Assembly: GCF_000657795.2 (NCBI RefSeq) | Contig: NZ_JHEP02000001.1 | Coordinates: forward strand, 248,001-312,000 | Length of the DNA: 64,000 nt | Reading direction: 5' to 3' | DNA from: Bordetella pseudohinzii | GTDB taxonomy: Bacteria > Pseudomonadota > Gammaproteobacteria > Burkholderiales > Burkholderiaceae_B | Shown here: positions 18,356 to 27,957 of the stretch, piece after piece | How the letters are laid out: each line of letters starts with the position of its first letter | How positions within the stretch are numbered: the stretch's first letter is position 1 | Made by a program: the position numbers and the translations under genes | Notes under the pieces: generated by a model | The model's database searches: none | Seen by the model: only the letters and a program-made list of their open reading frames with translations | What the model was told of the DNA's origin: nothing

Positions 18356-19644
18356 CGTGAAGTCCCCCGATTGAAGAACAGCGGCTGATACGGCCGCAGC
18401 ACCAGATCCCGATTGACGATGATGCGAACCGGCAGGCCAGGCCGCTCGGTCAAGGTGGGCTGGATGTTGAGGTTGCGCCGGGTCATCTCCTGCCCGACCT
18501 GGTTCACGCTGTCCTGCAAGCTGTCGCGCCCGGCGATGATGACGCGATCGCCGTTCTGGCGGTTTTCCGGCGCGGCCAGCTCGGCGCCGACGCCCAGCAG
18601 CGTGGTCAGCACCGCGCCAGCAAAGATGCGATCCCAATGCCAATCGACGCCATCCTCCAGGCCGGCGTAGCCGGCCGGGTCAGTGCCGGCCAGGTTGTCG
18701 AGCGTGAGCGATGACGTGTCGGGCAGGATGATCCGGTTCCAGACGACTTGAACGCGGCTCTGCCCGTAGCTGACCTGGCTGTTGTAGCGGCCGAGGATGC
18801 GCGAACCTTGCGGAATCAGCAGGAAGCGCCCGGTGGCCGTGTCATAGACCGGCTCCGTCACCGTGGCGATCACATCGCCGGGCAAGTCCGACTTGATGCC
18901 CGTGACCAGTGCCCCGGCGACCACCGTTCCGGCCATCACCTGATACGGCGATGCCGGCATTTGCAGGTTGCCGGAATTACGAGTTTCCGTGGTTCCGGCT
19001 TGCTGGAACGCCTCTTTCTGGTCTTGCCTGTTCTGCACGACCGTCGGGTCGGCGGGCTGGGCCGCCGTCGAGGCCGGCCCGCCCGCCATCGGGTCGAAGG
19101 CCGCATTGGCGGCGAAGCCCGACGCGGCGGCCACCTGCGACTGCACCACCGACGCGGCCTGCTGGGTGCCGGTGCGGAAGAACACCGACGATGCAGCCGC
19201 TTCCTCGGCCTCCTTCAACCGCGCCAAGCGTTCCGCCTCGGCCGGGTCGTGACCGGGGGCAGCGTAGGCGGCCACGGCCGGCTGCTGCGAGTTCACGATG
19301 GCCGGCCCAAGGTCGCCCGGCAGCGGCGGCCCCAGCTCGGGCACGTCGGGGGGCAAGGTCGGCGGCAGCTTGGAATAGTCGGCCGGAAGCTGGTCGAGTC
19401 CTTCGGAGCGTGAAACGCGATCGACGTTGTAAAGCTCGGTCTGCTCGTTGGCCGTGCGCCGCTGCGGTTGCAGCGACCACATCAGCGCGCCCAGCACGGC
19501 GACCGACAGGCCGCCGGCGAGGATGGCCAGCGTGCGCCGGTTCAGCCGTGTGACCGGCCGAGGCTGGGCGCGCAGCGCCACCGCCTCGGGTTCGACCTTG
19601 CCCGCCTGCGGCACGGCAACGTCGGGAGTGTCGTCCTGGCTCAT
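18352..19644 (-). CDS. trbI: TrbI, VirB10-like core-complex protein
   Basis: A 430-aa bitopic inner-membrane protein of the P-type T4SS. It has a short cytoplasmic N-terminus, one membrane helix (about 38-57, LAILAGGLSVAVLGALMW), a Pro-rich periplasmic linker with DVPELGPPLPGDLGP, and the conserved C-terminal VirB10 domain (LLIPQGSRILGRYNSQVSYGQSR, VVWNRIILPDTSSL). It bridges inner and outer membranes with TrbG and TrbF. Its ATG is 2 bp after the trbG stop. Confidence 0.95.
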   Translation of the reverse strand: MSQDDTPDVAVPQAGKVEPEAVALRAQPRPVTRLNRRTLAILAGGLSVAVLGALMWSLQPQRRTANEQTELYNVDRVSRSEGLDQLPADYSKLPPTLPPDVPELGPPLPGDLGPAIVNSQQPAVAAYAAPGHDPAEAERLARLKEAEEAAASSVFFRTGTQQAASVVQSQVAAASGFAANAAFDPMAGGPASTAAQPADPTVVQNRQDQKEAFQQAGTTETRNSGNLQMPASPYQVMAGTVVAGALVTGIKSDLPGDVIATVTEPVYDTATGRFLLIPQGSRILGRYNSQVSYGQSRVQVVWNRIILPDTSSLTLDNLAGTDPAGYAGLEDGVDWHWDRIFAGAVLTTLLGVGAELAAPENRQNGDRVIIAGRDSLQDSVNQVGQEMTRRNLNIQPTLTERPGLPVRIIVNRDLVLRPYQPLFFNRGTSR

Positions 19645-19646
19645 GG

Positions 19647-20636
19647 TCAGTTCCTCCGCGTGCCATCCGTGCGCTCGATGCGCACCACGTCGCCACCGTC
19701 CCCGCCCAATCGCAGTTCAGCCGCACCGAACAGTCGATCGACGATGTAGTACGGCGGGCGGAAGCGGTAATTCACCAGTTGCCCGTCGCCCTGTGCGCCG
19801 ATGACGAACAGCGGCGGCAACTCGCCTTGGGCGATGCCCGGCGGGAACTGGATATAGACCTTCTCGCCGTCATCGAAAGCGCGCAGCGGCTTCCACGGCG
19901 GATTGCTGCCGCTGATCGCGTAGCGGAAGCGGATGCGCTCCAGCGACAGTCCGGTCTCGACCGGCGCGGTCGCCTGCGCGGCCTGCGACTGGCGCTGCAA
20001 GGCCAGCATCCGATCTCTCGGGTAATCCCAGGACACCGATGCCATCCAGGCGCGTTCGGTCGAAGTCAGTTCCAGCAGGTACGTCCGGCGGCTGGTGGTG
20101 ATGACCAGGTTCGTCTTCAGCCCGGAACGGATCGGCTTGACCAGCACATTGATGCGCAGCTCGTCGCCGCTGCCGCTGGACGTGTCGCCGACGATCCAGC
20201 GCACGGTATCGCCGGCGGCGACCGTCACCAGTTCTTCGCCGGGCTGGAGCGAAACCACGGTGACGCGCCCCGGCGCGGCATAGACCTGATACAGCGCGCC
20301 ATCGGTGAAGGGCCAGACTTGAATCGCGTTGATGTAGCCCTCGCGCGTGGGCGCGATGCGCGCCTCGGCATTGGCCTTCGATACGCGCACGGTTTCGTCG
20401 GTCGGCTCCGGCGCCGGCGGCGCTTCGTCCACCTCGGGCAGCGGTTTCAACTGCGCCGGCATCGGCAGCACCGTGGGCACCTCCACCACTTCGACCGGCT
20501 TGGGCGGTTCAGGCAACGGCTGGGCCTGCACGGGTTCATCGAGCGAAATGGTCGGCGGCGGCTTGCCCTGCGTGGCGCAGCCCGCCAGGACAAGAAGCAT
20601 CAACGGCAAAGCGTAAAAGCGGAAAGGCAGGTTCAT
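19647..20636 (-). CDS. trbG: TrbG, VirB9-like outer-membrane-associated protein
   Basis: A 329-aa protein starting MNLPFRFYALPLMLLVLAGC, a lipoprotein signal with Cys19/20. The VirB9/TrbG/CagX domain follows (VYAAPGRVTVVSLQPGEELV and the C-terminal YIQFPPGIAQGELPPLFV, YIVDRLFGAAEL). It is the periplasmic and outer-membrane partner of TrbI in the transfer channel. The chosen ATG overlaps the trbF stop by 4 nt; an upstream in-frame extension lies inside trbF and is rejected. Confidence 0.94.
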   Translation of the reverse strand: MNLPFRFYALPLMLLVLAGCATQGKPPPTISLDEPVQAQPLPEPPKPVEVVEVPTVLPMPAQLKPLPEVDEAPPAPEPTDETVRVSKANAEARIAPTREGYINAIQVWPFTDGALYQVYAAPGRVTVVSLQPGEELVTVAAGDTVRWIVGDTSSGSGDELRINVLVKPIRSGLKTNLVITTSRRTYLLELTSTERAWMASVSWDYPRDRMLALQRQSQAAQATAPVETGLSLERIRFRYAISGSNPPWKPLRAFDDGEKVYIQFPPGIAQGELPPLFVIGAQGDGQLVNYRFRPPYYIVDRLFGAAELRLGGDGGDVVRIERTDGTRRN

Positions 20637-21337
20637 GGCGTGGCTCCTTCGGAAGAATCCAGCTCGCGGCTCCACGACAGGCCGTTGACGTAGATGCCCA
20701 GCGGGTTGTGGCGCAGACGTTCCTCGGTGCGCGGGGTTTGCAGCACGATGGACACCACGGCCGTCCACCGCTCCAGCCCGGCGGCCGCGCCATTGACGTA
20801 GCGGCGTTCCGTCCAGCGCACGTTGAAAGACGTGTCGCTGGCGCGCACGACACTGGTGATCTGCACCGTCACCGACTCGCGGCCAATGCGGGCGAACGGG
20901 TCGTTACTACGGGCGTAGTCGTTGAGCACCGCCGCGCCCCTGTCCGTGGTGTAGTCGTAGGCATCCAGCCAGTTCTGTCGCACCACGATGGGGTCGATGG
21001 ACAGCGACCGAACCAGCGTGATGAAGCGCGCGATGTGGTGCGCCGTCTGCGCGTCGTTGGGCCGGTACGGCGTGGCCGCTTCACCCACGGCGCGTACCTG
21101 GCCGGCGTTGTCCACTTCCACCACATAAGGCGTCACGAAGGACTGCGCCGAACGCCAGACCAGGCCGCCAGCCATCAGCAGCGCCAGCACCAGGCAGCCG
21201 AAGGCCATCAGCCGCCAGTTCTTCGCCTGCACGCGGGCCGAGCCGATACGCTCGTCCCACACCTGCGCGGCGGATTGGTATGGGGTGGCAGGCTGCGGCG
21301 TATCGGCATAGCGCACCTGCGGTCGCTTGAATCGCAT
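20633..21337 (-). CDS. trbF: TrbF, VirB8-like inner-membrane protein
   Basis: A 234-aa protein with a cytoplasmic N-terminus, one membrane helix (about 42-64, LMAFGCLVLALLMAGGLVW) and a periplasmic VirB8 domain (VEVDNAGQVRAVGEA, SIDPIVVRQNWLDAYDYTTDRG, NPLGIYVNGLSWSREL). It nucleates assembly of the T4SS. It follows trbL by 12 bp and overlaps trbG by 4 nt. Confidence 0.94.
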   Translation of the reverse strand: MRFKRPQVRYADTPQPATPYQSAAQVWDERIGSARVQAKNWRLMAFGCLVLALLMAGGLVWRSAQSFVTPYVVEVDNAGQVRAVGEAATPYRPNDAQTAHHIARFITLVRSLSIDPIVVRQNWLDAYDYTTDRGAAVLNDYARSNDPFARIGRESVTVQITSVVRASDTSFNVRWTERRYVNGAAAGLERWTAVVSIVLQTPRTEERLRHNPLGIYVNGLSWSRELDSSEGATP

Positions 21338-21349
21338 GGTCGTCTCTCC

Positions 21350-22738
21350 TTATGAATCGGAATCGCGCAGGCTCGGGCCTTGCCCGGAGCCGCCACCATC
21401 GCCACCGCGCAGCGTGTGGGCGGTGGTGGTCGCGGCGTGGGTCATCTGCTGGCGGCGGTGCAGGCGCTTGGCCCAGGCCGGTTGCTTCTGCCCGGCGGCG
21501 GCCGGGGCATCGCCTTCGGCTGCACTCCCTTGGGCGGCGGCGCCGCTGGTCGCTGCCGCACCGCCACCAGAGGCCGGTGCCGCGCCGTCGGCGCGAAAAG
21601 CGGCTGCTGTCCGGTCTTTGAGCGAGCGCGCCCCGGCGGCGGCCTTCTGGCCGGCGGCCTGCGCACCGGTCTTGGCGACATTGCCCAGGCCCGCCATCGC
21701 GCCTTTGGCCCCGCCACCGGCTGCGGCGGAACCGGCCTGGAACGCCGATCGGGCGCTACCTGCCGTCGAGGCAGCGGCACGCGCACCGCTGCCGGCCAAC
21801 TTGGCGGCGGCCGGCGCCACACGCGCCCCGGCCATGACCGCACCGCCCACACCAGTCGCGGCGGCGCCAATGGCAACGCCCGTGCCAACAGCGCCGACAG
21901 CGGCACCGGCCATCGCGCCCGCGCCAAGCTGCGGCGCACCGGACACGAGACCCGTGGCGATGCCCGGCCCGAAGATGCCCAGGGCCAACAGCGCAAGCGA
22001 GGCCAGCATCACGACCAGGGCATGGTCGATGGACGGTTCATCCGGCACGGTCTGGAATTCCGCGAACAGGCCCGAGCCGATGCCGACGATGACGGCCAGC
22101 ACAAGTACCTTGACGCCAGACGACACCACGTTGCCGAGCACCTTTTCAGCCAGGAAGCTCGTCTTGTTCCAGAGCGCGAACGGCACCAGCACGAAGCCGG
22201 CGAGTGTGGTCAGCTTGAACTCGATCAGCGTGATGAAAAGCTGCACCGCCAGCACGAAGAAGCAGAGGATCACCACCAGCCAGGCGAGGAACATCACCAC
22301 GATGGGGTCGATGTTCACGAACACCTCGGGGAAGCCGGCCATGTCGCCGATCTGTTCCAGAATCGGCGCACCCGCGTCGATGCCGGTCTTCGCCAGCCGC
22401 CCCGGTTGCAGGAAGTTCTCCATCGTGATGGCCGAGCCGGTGGCCGTCAGGCCCAGGCCGGCGAACGAGCGGAACACGATGCCGGCCAGCCAGTTGAAGT
22501 TGCCGATGATGTAGGCGAAGGCACCGACGTAGAGCACCTTGCGCAGCAGCTTGGCGATCACGTCCTCGCCCTGGCCGGTGGCGTGGCTCATCGCCCAATA
22601 CAGGCCGGCGATGGTCATGTCGATGACGATGAGCGTGGCGGTCAGGAACGCCACTTCGCCTTGCAGTAGCCCGAAGCCGGAGTCGATGTAGCGCGAGAAC
22701 GTGTCGAGGAAACGGTCGATGATGGTCACGTCGTTCAT
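21350..22738 (-). CDS. trbL: TrbL, VirB6-like polytopic membrane protein
   Basis: A 462-aa protein with several hydrophobic helices in the first ~270 residues (GEVAFLTATLIVIDMTIAGL, VMFLAWLVVILCFFVLAV, ALVVMLASLALLALGIF) and a long Ala/Gly-rich C-terminal tail, the usual TrbL layout. It forms the inner-membrane part of the channel. It is coupled to the preceding lipoprotein gene by a 4-nt overlap. Confidence 0.93.
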   Translation of the reverse strand: MNDVTIIDRFLDTFSRYIDSGFGLLQGEVAFLTATLIVIDMTIAGLYWAMSHATGQGEDVIAKLLRKVLYVGAFAYIIGNFNWLAGIVFRSFAGLGLTATGSAITMENFLQPGRLAKTGIDAGAPILEQIGDMAGFPEVFVNIDPIVVMFLAWLVVILCFFVLAVQLFITLIEFKLTTLAGFVLVPFALWNKTSFLAEKVLGNVVSSGVKVLVLAVIVGIGSGLFAEFQTVPDEPSIDHALVVMLASLALLALGIFGPGIATGLVSGAPQLGAGAMAGAAVGAVGTGVAIGAAATGVGGAVMAGARVAPAAAKLAGSGARAAASTAGSARSAFQAGSAAAGGGAKGAMAGLGNVAKTGAQAAGQKAAAGARSLKDRTAAAFRADGAAPASGGGAAATSGAAAQGSAAEGDAPAAAGQKQPAWAKRLHRRQQMTHAATTTAHTLRGGDGGGSGQGPSLRDSDS

Positions 22739-23067
22739 GGCGTGTCCTCGGATGCAGGCGAGGCCGGCGTTTCGCCGCCATCGGCGGGTTCATCGAAGCT
22801 CGGCGGAATGGGCGGCAGATCGGCCAGCGTCCGGTATTCGTCCGGCCCGGTCTGGCCGGCGAAGAAGCGCCGCCGGAACGCTTCGGCGGCAGCGCGGCAG
22901 GCGTCCTCGCCCACGGCTTGCCGGTCGGCCGCGCATTGCGCGCGCAGCGCCTTGAGCCGCACGGGATCGGCGGCCAAGGCATCGGCCAGGTCTTCGGCCT
23001 GCTGCTGGCCGCACGCGGTCAGCAGCAGGGCCAGCAGCGAAGCCGACAGGGCGAGGACGCATCGCAT
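22735..23067 (-). CDS. trbK: TrbK-type entry-exclusion lipoprotein
   Basis: A 110-aa protein with a lipobox signal peptide (LALLLTACGQQ, Cys19). The short conserved region LAADPVRLKALRAQCAADRQ, then Cys and AEAFRRRF, is shared with the EexN protein encoded at 30658-30936 in the same element. Its place between trbJ and trbL matches the entry-exclusion gene trbK of RP4-like systems, which stops redundant transfer between carrier cells. The C-terminus is acidic and Pro-rich. Confidence 0.82.
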   Translation of the reverse strand: MRCVLALSASLLALLLTACGQQQAEDLADALAADPVRLKALRAQCAADRQAVGEDACRAAAEAFRRRFFAGQTGPDEYRTLADLPPIPPSFDEPADGGETPASPASEDTP

Positions 23068-23079
23068 GGCTGTCTCCCG

Positions 23080-23808
23080 TCAGTTGCCGTAGAAGTCCAC
23101 GCGCTGCGGCGTGTACGGCGTGCCGGTGCCAAGGAAGCGCCGCCGCACTTCGCGGGCGCGCTCGGTGGCCGCCGCCTGCCGCGCCAGTTCCAGCGAGGCC
23201 GCCCGGTCTTGCGTGATCTGGAGCTGCTGCGCCTGGATGGACTGCTTGGCCTGCAAGGCAAGGAGCTGGTTCGTCGCCTGCATCGCTTGCAGCGCGCCGG
23301 TGGCGGACTGGCTCTGGCTGACCAGATCGGCCAGCGCGCTTTCGTCTTGGGTCAGGTTCTGCGACACCTGGGCTTGCATCCGCATCGCGGTGTGCAGGCC
23401 GTTGAGCGTGTTTTTCCAACGCTCCTGCGCATCGCGGAACATCTGATCGCCACTGACGGTTGCGGCGTATTGCTCGGGATACAGGCGTGCGAACTCCCGA
23501 TCCATGTTCGTCACGTCGTAGGCCAGCCCCTGCGCTTCGGCGATCAGGCGCTCGGTGGTGGCGAGCGTCGAGCGCAGCCGGTTGACGATGTTGAAGTCCA
23601 GATTCGCCAGATTGCGCGCCTGGTTCATCAGCATCTGGGCTTCGTTCTGGAGCTGGTGAATCTGGTTGTTGATCTGCTCCATCGTGCGAATCGCGGTCAG
23701 CGTGTTCTGCACGAGGTTCGTGGGATCGACCACGACCCATTGCGCCTGAACGCTGGAAGCAATGCAGAACATGGCCGCAACAGCGGCGGCGAGAAAGCGC
23801 TTCTTCAT
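23080..23808 (-). CDS. trbJ: TrbJ, VirB5-like periplasmic pilus protein
   Basis: The 242-aa product has a cleavable signal peptide (MKKRFLAAAVAAMFCIASSVQA) and long coiled-coil helices (TMEQINNQIHQLQNEAQMLM). It ends in the TrbJ/VirB5-type Arg-rich segment EVRRRFLGTGTPYTPQRVDFYGN. It is a minor pilus component or mating-pair adhesin. The ATG overlaps the trbE stop by 4 nt; upstream extensions are rejected. Confidence 0.92.
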   Translation of the reverse strand: MKKRFLAAAVAAMFCIASSVQAQWVVVDPTNLVQNTLTAIRTMEQINNQIHQLQNEAQMLMNQARNLANLDFNIVNRLRSTLATTERLIAEAQGLAYDVTNMDREFARLYPEQYAATVSGDQMFRDAQERWKNTLNGLHTAMRMQAQVSQNLTQDESALADLVSQSQSATGALQAMQATNQLLALQAKQSIQAQQLQITQDRAASLELARQAAATERAREVRRRFLGTGTPYTPQRVDFYGN

Positions 23809-26252
23809 GGCAGGTTCTCCTGTGGTTGGGAATGGACAAAAGCGGCCGCCGGTGCGGACGGCAGCAGGTCGGCGGCCCAATCAAGGCCGCGATGGCGCAG
23901 CCACGCGCCGGCGAAGCCGGGTGCGCCGGCCTGCGTCAGCACGCGGTCGATGTCGCGTTGGTCTTGCGGTGTGGATGCGCCCGCGAACGCGAGCGCGGCC
24001 GGCCCCAGGTCGAGGTCGAACAGGCGATTGCCGAGACGGGATTGGTAGTAGTAGTCGCGCTTGGGCTGCGCGGTGGCGACGATTTCGATCTGCCGGTTGT
24101 TGAGGCCGAAGCCCTCGTAGATCGTGCGAATCTGCGGCTCGGTGGCCTGCGGGTTAGGTAAGAAAATCCTGCTCGCGCAGCTTTCGATGATCGCGGGCGC
24201 GATGGTCGAATCCTTGATGTCGGCCAGCGACTGCGTGGCGAAGATGACGCTGACGTTCTTTTTCCTGAGCGTCTTGAGCCATTGGCGGATGCGGGCCGCG
24301 AAAGACGGCTCATCGAGGAACAGCCACGCTTCATCCAGAATCAGCAGCGTGGGCGCACCGTCGAAACGCTCGTCGAAGCGGGCGAACAGGTAGCGCAGCA
24401 CCGCTTGCACGGCGGCGGGGCTGTGCATCAGTTCTTCCATCTCGAAGCCCTGCACGTCGGCCATGCCCAGCCGGTCGTGGTCGGCGTCCAGCAGCTTGCC
24501 GTGGGAGCCGCCGAGCACGTAGGGCGAAAGCGCCTGGCGCAGCGCGTTCGATTGCAGCAGCACGGAAAGCCCGGTCATCGTGCGCTGTTCCTGCGGCGCA
24601 CCGGCGAGGCTGCCGAGTGCCGACCAGATGGCCACCTTCTCGTCCGGGCCGACGGTCACGCCTTCATGCAGCAGGCGACCTTCCACCCATTCGGCGGCCC
24701 AGGAGCGGTAGCCCTCATGGTCGATGCGCGCGAGCGGCTGGAACGCGATGCCGCCATCGGCGCCCAGGTCGTAGTGCTCGCCGCCCAGGCCGAGGATGGT
24801 GGCGCGCATGGAGCGGCCCATGTCGAAGGCGAAGATCCGCGAGCCGAAGTAGCGGCGGAACTGCAAGGCCAGCGTCGCCAGCAGTACCGATTTGCCCATG
24901 CCGGTGGGGCCAGCGACCAGCGTGTGTCCCACGTCGCCGATGTGCGTGACCAGCCGGAACGGCGTCGCGCCATCGGTGCGGGTGACTATCAGCGGTGGGC
25001 CGTCGAGGTGGTCGTTCTTCTCCGGCCCGGCCCACACCGCCGACAGCGGCATCATGTGCGCCAGGTTCAGCGTCGAGATGATGGGCTGGCGCACGTTCGC
25101 GTAGGCGTTGCCGGGAATGGACGACAGCCACGCATCCACCGCATTGAGGGTTTCGGGAATGGTCACGAAGCCCCGGCCCTGGATGACGCGCTCCACCATG
25201 CGCAGCTTCTCGTCGGCCACGGCTGGGTCGGCGTCGAACACCGTCACCGTGGCGGTGAGATAGCCGAACGCGACTTGATCGCTGCCCAGCTCCTGCAAGG
25301 CGGCATCGGCGTCGGCCGCCTTGTTGCTGGCGTCGGTATCGACCAGCGGGCTTTCCTGCTGGAAGATGGTTTCGCGCAGCAGCGCGACGACGTTCTTGCG
25401 CTTGGCGAACCACTGGCGGCGCAATCGGCCCAGCTCCTTTTCCGCCTCGGCCTTGTCCATGCAAAGAAAGCGCGTGCTCCAGCGGTAGGCAAAGCCCAGG
25501 CGGTTGAGGTCGTCCAGCAGGCCCGGCCAGGTCGAGGTCGGAAAGCCCCGCACCGACACCACGCGCAAGTGCTGGTCGCCCAGCGTGGGCGCCAGGCCAC
25601 CGACCAGCGCCGAATCGGCCAGCAGCGCGTCCAGATGGAAAGGCACTTCGGGAACACCGATGCGATAGCGCCGCGTCGAGACGGTCGCGTGCAGGTAGGT
25701 CAGCGTCTGGCTGTCGTCCAGCCAGGCGATTTCCGGCATCACGCCGTCGAGCAGGTCGAAGACGCGATCGGTTTCCGCCACGAAGGCATCGAGGCGGCCG
25801 TCCCAATCCACGCCATCGCCGGGCGAGTTCTCGTAGAGCAGCTTGGCGGCGCGGGCGCGGGATTCCTCCGGCGGCAGGAAAGCCACCGTCAGGTGATAGG
25901 CGCTCTCGAAGTGATGGCCCGATTCCTCGAAGGCGGCGCGGCGTTCTTCATCGACGAGCCAGGACAACGGTTCGGGGAAGTCGGAATGCGGATAGTCGGC
26001 GGCGGATTGGCGCTCTGCCTCGATGAACAAGGCCCAGCCAGAACCCAGCCGGCGCAGCGCGTTGTTGAGCCGTGCAGACGCGGCGATCAGCTCGCCTTGC
26101 GTGGCGCTGTCCAAGTCGGGGCCGCGAAAGCGGGCCGTGCGCTGGAAACTGCCGTCCTTGTTCAAGACGACACCCGGTGCGATCAGCCCGGCCCAGGGCA
26201 GCCAGTCGGCGAGCAAGGCCGGACGCTGGCGGTATTCGGCAAGGTTCAGCAT
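23805..26252 (-). CDS. trbE: TrbE, VirB4-like T4SS ATPase
   Basis: An 815-aa cytoplasmic or membrane-bound ATPase. Walker A GPTGMGKS lies around residue 450 and Walker B LLILDEAWLFLDEP around residue 637. The N-terminal CagE/VirB4 domain (MLNLAEYRQRPALLADWLPW, GVVLNKDGSFQRTARFRG) is present. The length is normal. It powers pilus biogenesis and interacts with TrbD and TrbB. It follows trbD by 12 bp. Confidence 0.96.
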   Translation of the reverse strand: MLNLAEYRQRPALLADWLPWAGLIAPGVVLNKDGSFQRTARFRGPDLDSATQGELIAASARLNNALRRLGSGWALFIEAERQSAADYPHSDFPEPLSWLVDEERRAAFEESGHHFESAYHLTVAFLPPEESRARAAKLLYENSPGDGVDWDGRLDAFVAETDRVFDLLDGVMPEIAWLDDSQTLTYLHATVSTRRYRIGVPEVPFHLDALLADSALVGGLAPTLGDQHLRVVSVRGFPTSTWPGLLDDLNRLGFAYRWSTRFLCMDKAEAEKELGRLRRQWFAKRKNVVALLRETIFQQESPLVDTDASNKAADADAALQELGSDQVAFGYLTATVTVFDADPAVADEKLRMVERVIQGRGFVTIPETLNAVDAWLSSIPGNAYANVRQPIISTLNLAHMMPLSAVWAGPEKNDHLDGPPLIVTRTDGATPFRLVTHIGDVGHTLVAGPTGMGKSVLLATLALQFRRYFGSRIFAFDMGRSMRATILGLGGEHYDLGADGGIAFQPLARIDHEGYRSWAAEWVEGRLLHEGVTVGPDEKVAIWSALGSLAGAPQEQRTMTGLSVLLQSNALRQALSPYVLGGSHGKLLDADHDRLGMADVQGFEMEELMHSPAAVQAVLRYLFARFDERFDGAPTLLILDEAWLFLDEPSFAARIRQWLKTLRKKNVSVIFATQSLADIKDSTIAPAIIESCASRIFLPNPQATEPQIRTIYEGFGLNNRQIEIVATAQPKRDYYYQSRLGNRLFDLDLGPAALAFAGASTPQDQRDIDRVLTQAGAPGFAGAWLRHRGLDWAADLLPSAPAAAFVHSQPQENLP

Positions 26253-26264
26253 CGCGGCGTCTCC

Positions 26265-26534
26265 CTACACGTCCAGCAGCGGCTTGTGCTTGATGTGCCG
26301 GGCGAACACCTGCATGAACTGCGGATCGACGCGCGCGCCCCACACGGCGAGCGAGTGGCCGACGATCCAGAGCACCAGCCCCGGAATCCACAGTTGCAGG
26401 CCCAGGCCCACGGCGGCGGCGAGCGTGCCGTTCGCAATGGCGACGGTGCGCGGCGCACCGCCCATGAGGATCGGTTCGGTCAGCGAGCGGTGTAGCGGCA
26501 CCTCGAAGCCCGGAAGGTCGCTGGCCGTGCTCAT
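26265..26534 (-). CDS. trbD: TrbD, VirB3-like membrane protein
   Basis: An 89-aa protein with the TrbD/VirB3 pattern: a short N-terminus (GFEVPLHRSLTEPILMGGAPR), two adjacent hydrophobic segments (TLAAAVGLGLQLWIPGLVLWIVGHSLAVW) and the C-terminal DPQFMQVFARHIKHK. It anchors the TrbE ATPase. The ATG at 26534 overlaps the trbC stop by 4 nt. Confidence 0.92.
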   Translation of the reverse strand: MSTASDLPGFEVPLHRSLTEPILMGGAPRTVAIANGTLAAAVGLGLQLWIPGLVLWIVGHSLAVWGARVDPQFMQVFARHIKHKPLLDV

Positions 26535-26914
26535 ACGACGGCCCCGCCGGAGAACGAGAAGAACGACAGGAAGAACGAGGACGCGGCGAACGCGATGCTC
26601 AACCCGAACACGATCTGGATGAGCTTGCGGAAGCCGCCCGACGTGTCGCCGAAGGCGAGCGCCAGGCCGGTGGCGATGATGATGATGACCGCGACGATGC
26701 GCGCGACCGGCCCCTGGATGGAGTCGAGGATGGATTGCAGCGGTCCTTCCCACGGCATCGAGGAACCGGCGGCCTTCGCCGTGCCGGCCGTCATCAGCAT
26801 GACGGCGGCCAGCAGCAGGCCATGGTGTGCCGGCGCGGCCAGGCGCCGCAGGCGTGCAAGGATTGAGGCCGGATTTACGGAAAAACGGAAAGCAACAGCG
26901 TTTATCTGCGTCAT
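26531..26914 (-). CDS. trbC: TrbC, VirB2-like conjugative pilin
   Basis: A 127-aa prepilin with a long leader ending near TAGTAKA (residues about 42-48). Two hydrophobic helices follow (RIVAVIIIIATGLALAFG, IVFGLSIAFAASSFFLSFF), the usual VirB2/TrbC mature pilin layout. RP4 TrbC is cyclised by TraF, and a TraF gene is present at 37742. It is coupled to trbB and trbD by 4-nt overlaps. Confidence 0.92.
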   Translation of the reverse strand: MTQINAVAFRFSVNPASILARLRRLAAPAHHGLLLAAVMLMTAGTAKAAGSSMPWEGPLQSILDSIQGPVARIVAVIIIIATGLALAFGDTSGGFRKLIQIVFGLSIAFAASSFFLSFFSFSGGAVV

Positions 26915-27957
26915 GGCAGTTCTCCAGGGTGGTCAGGGGACGAGGAGGAAGGCGACGGCAGCGCGGGAAACGGCGTTTCCAGCGCGTCCGCCAGGCGATA
27001 GCCGGCAGCGTCGAAGCCGACGACGCGGGCAATGCTTTCGACGTGGCGCTTGCGGCCACGTCCGGCGATGTGGATCACGACGTTGACCGCTTCGGCGATC
27101 AGCGCCCGCGGCGGGTTCACCGCGACTTCGAGAATCAACTGTTCCAGGCGCAGCAGCGCGCCCAGCGCGGAACCGGCGTGGATCGTGGCGATGCCGCCGG
27201 GGTGGCCGGTGCCCCACACCTTCACCAAGTCCAGGGCTTCGCCGCCGCGTACTTCACCGACGATCACGCGGTCGGGGCGCAGGCGCATCGTGGCGCGCAC
27301 CAGTTCCTGCATCGACACCACGCCGGCGCGGGTGCGCAGCGGCACATGGTCGCGGGCCGCGCATTGCAGCTCGATGGTGTCTTCGAGCACCAGCACGCGG
27401 TCGCCGGTGGCGGCGATCTCGGCCAGCAGCGCGTTCGCCAGCGTGGTCTTGCCGGTGCTGGTGCCGCCTGCGATCAGGATGTTCTGCCGCTCGCGCACCG
27501 CGCGGCGCAAGAACTCGGCTTGCGGTGCGGACAGGATGCCGTCGGCTACATACTGATCCAGGCCGATGATGTTCACGGCGCGCTTGCGCAGCGCGAACGC
27601 CGGGCCGGGTGCGGCAGGCGGCAAGATGCCCTCGAAGCGTTCGCCGGTTTCCGGCAGCTCGGCGGTCAAGAGTGGTTGACCGCGGTGCACTTCCGCGCCG
27701 ACGTGGGCCGCGACCAGCCGGATGATGCGTTCGCCATCGGCTTCGGGCAGCTCCACGCCCAACGGCGCACGGCCCGACGACAGCCGATCGACCCATAGTG
27801 TGCGGTCGGGGTTGAGCATGACTTCCACCACGTCCGGGTCTTCGAGCGCGGTGGCGATCACCGGCCCCATTGCGGTACGCAGCATCTGGATGCGGCGATC
27901 GAGCGAGGTCGCGGCGGACGAACGAGGCTCGGGCGGGAACTGCGGAACGGCACTCAT
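26911..27957 (-). CDS. trbB: TrbB, VirB11-like secretion ATPase
   Basis: A 348-aa hexameric ATPase of the VirB11/PulE family. Walker A GGTSTGKTT is near residue 160, the Asp box RVLVLEDTIELQ follows, and the His box region is GTGHPGGIATIHAGSA. It switches the T4SS between pilus assembly and DNA transfer. It is linked by 4-nt overlaps to the CopG-like gene before it and trbC after it. Confidence 0.95.
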   Translation of the reverse strand: MSAVPQFPPEPRSSAATSLDRRIQMLRTAMGPVIATALEDPDVVEVMLNPDRTLWVDRLSSGRAPLGVELPEADGERIIRLVAAHVGAEVHRGQPLLTAELPETGERFEGILPPAAPGPAFALRKRAVNIIGLDQYVADGILSAPQAEFLRRAVRERQNILIAGGTSTGKTTLANALLAEIAATGDRVLVLEDTIELQCAARDHVPLRTRAGVVSMQELVRATMRLRPDRVIVGEVRGGEALDLVKVWGTGHPGGIATIHAGSALGALLRLEQLILEVAVNPPRALIAEAVNVVIHIAGRGRKRHVESIARVVGFDAAGYRLADALETPFPALPSPSSSSPDHPGELP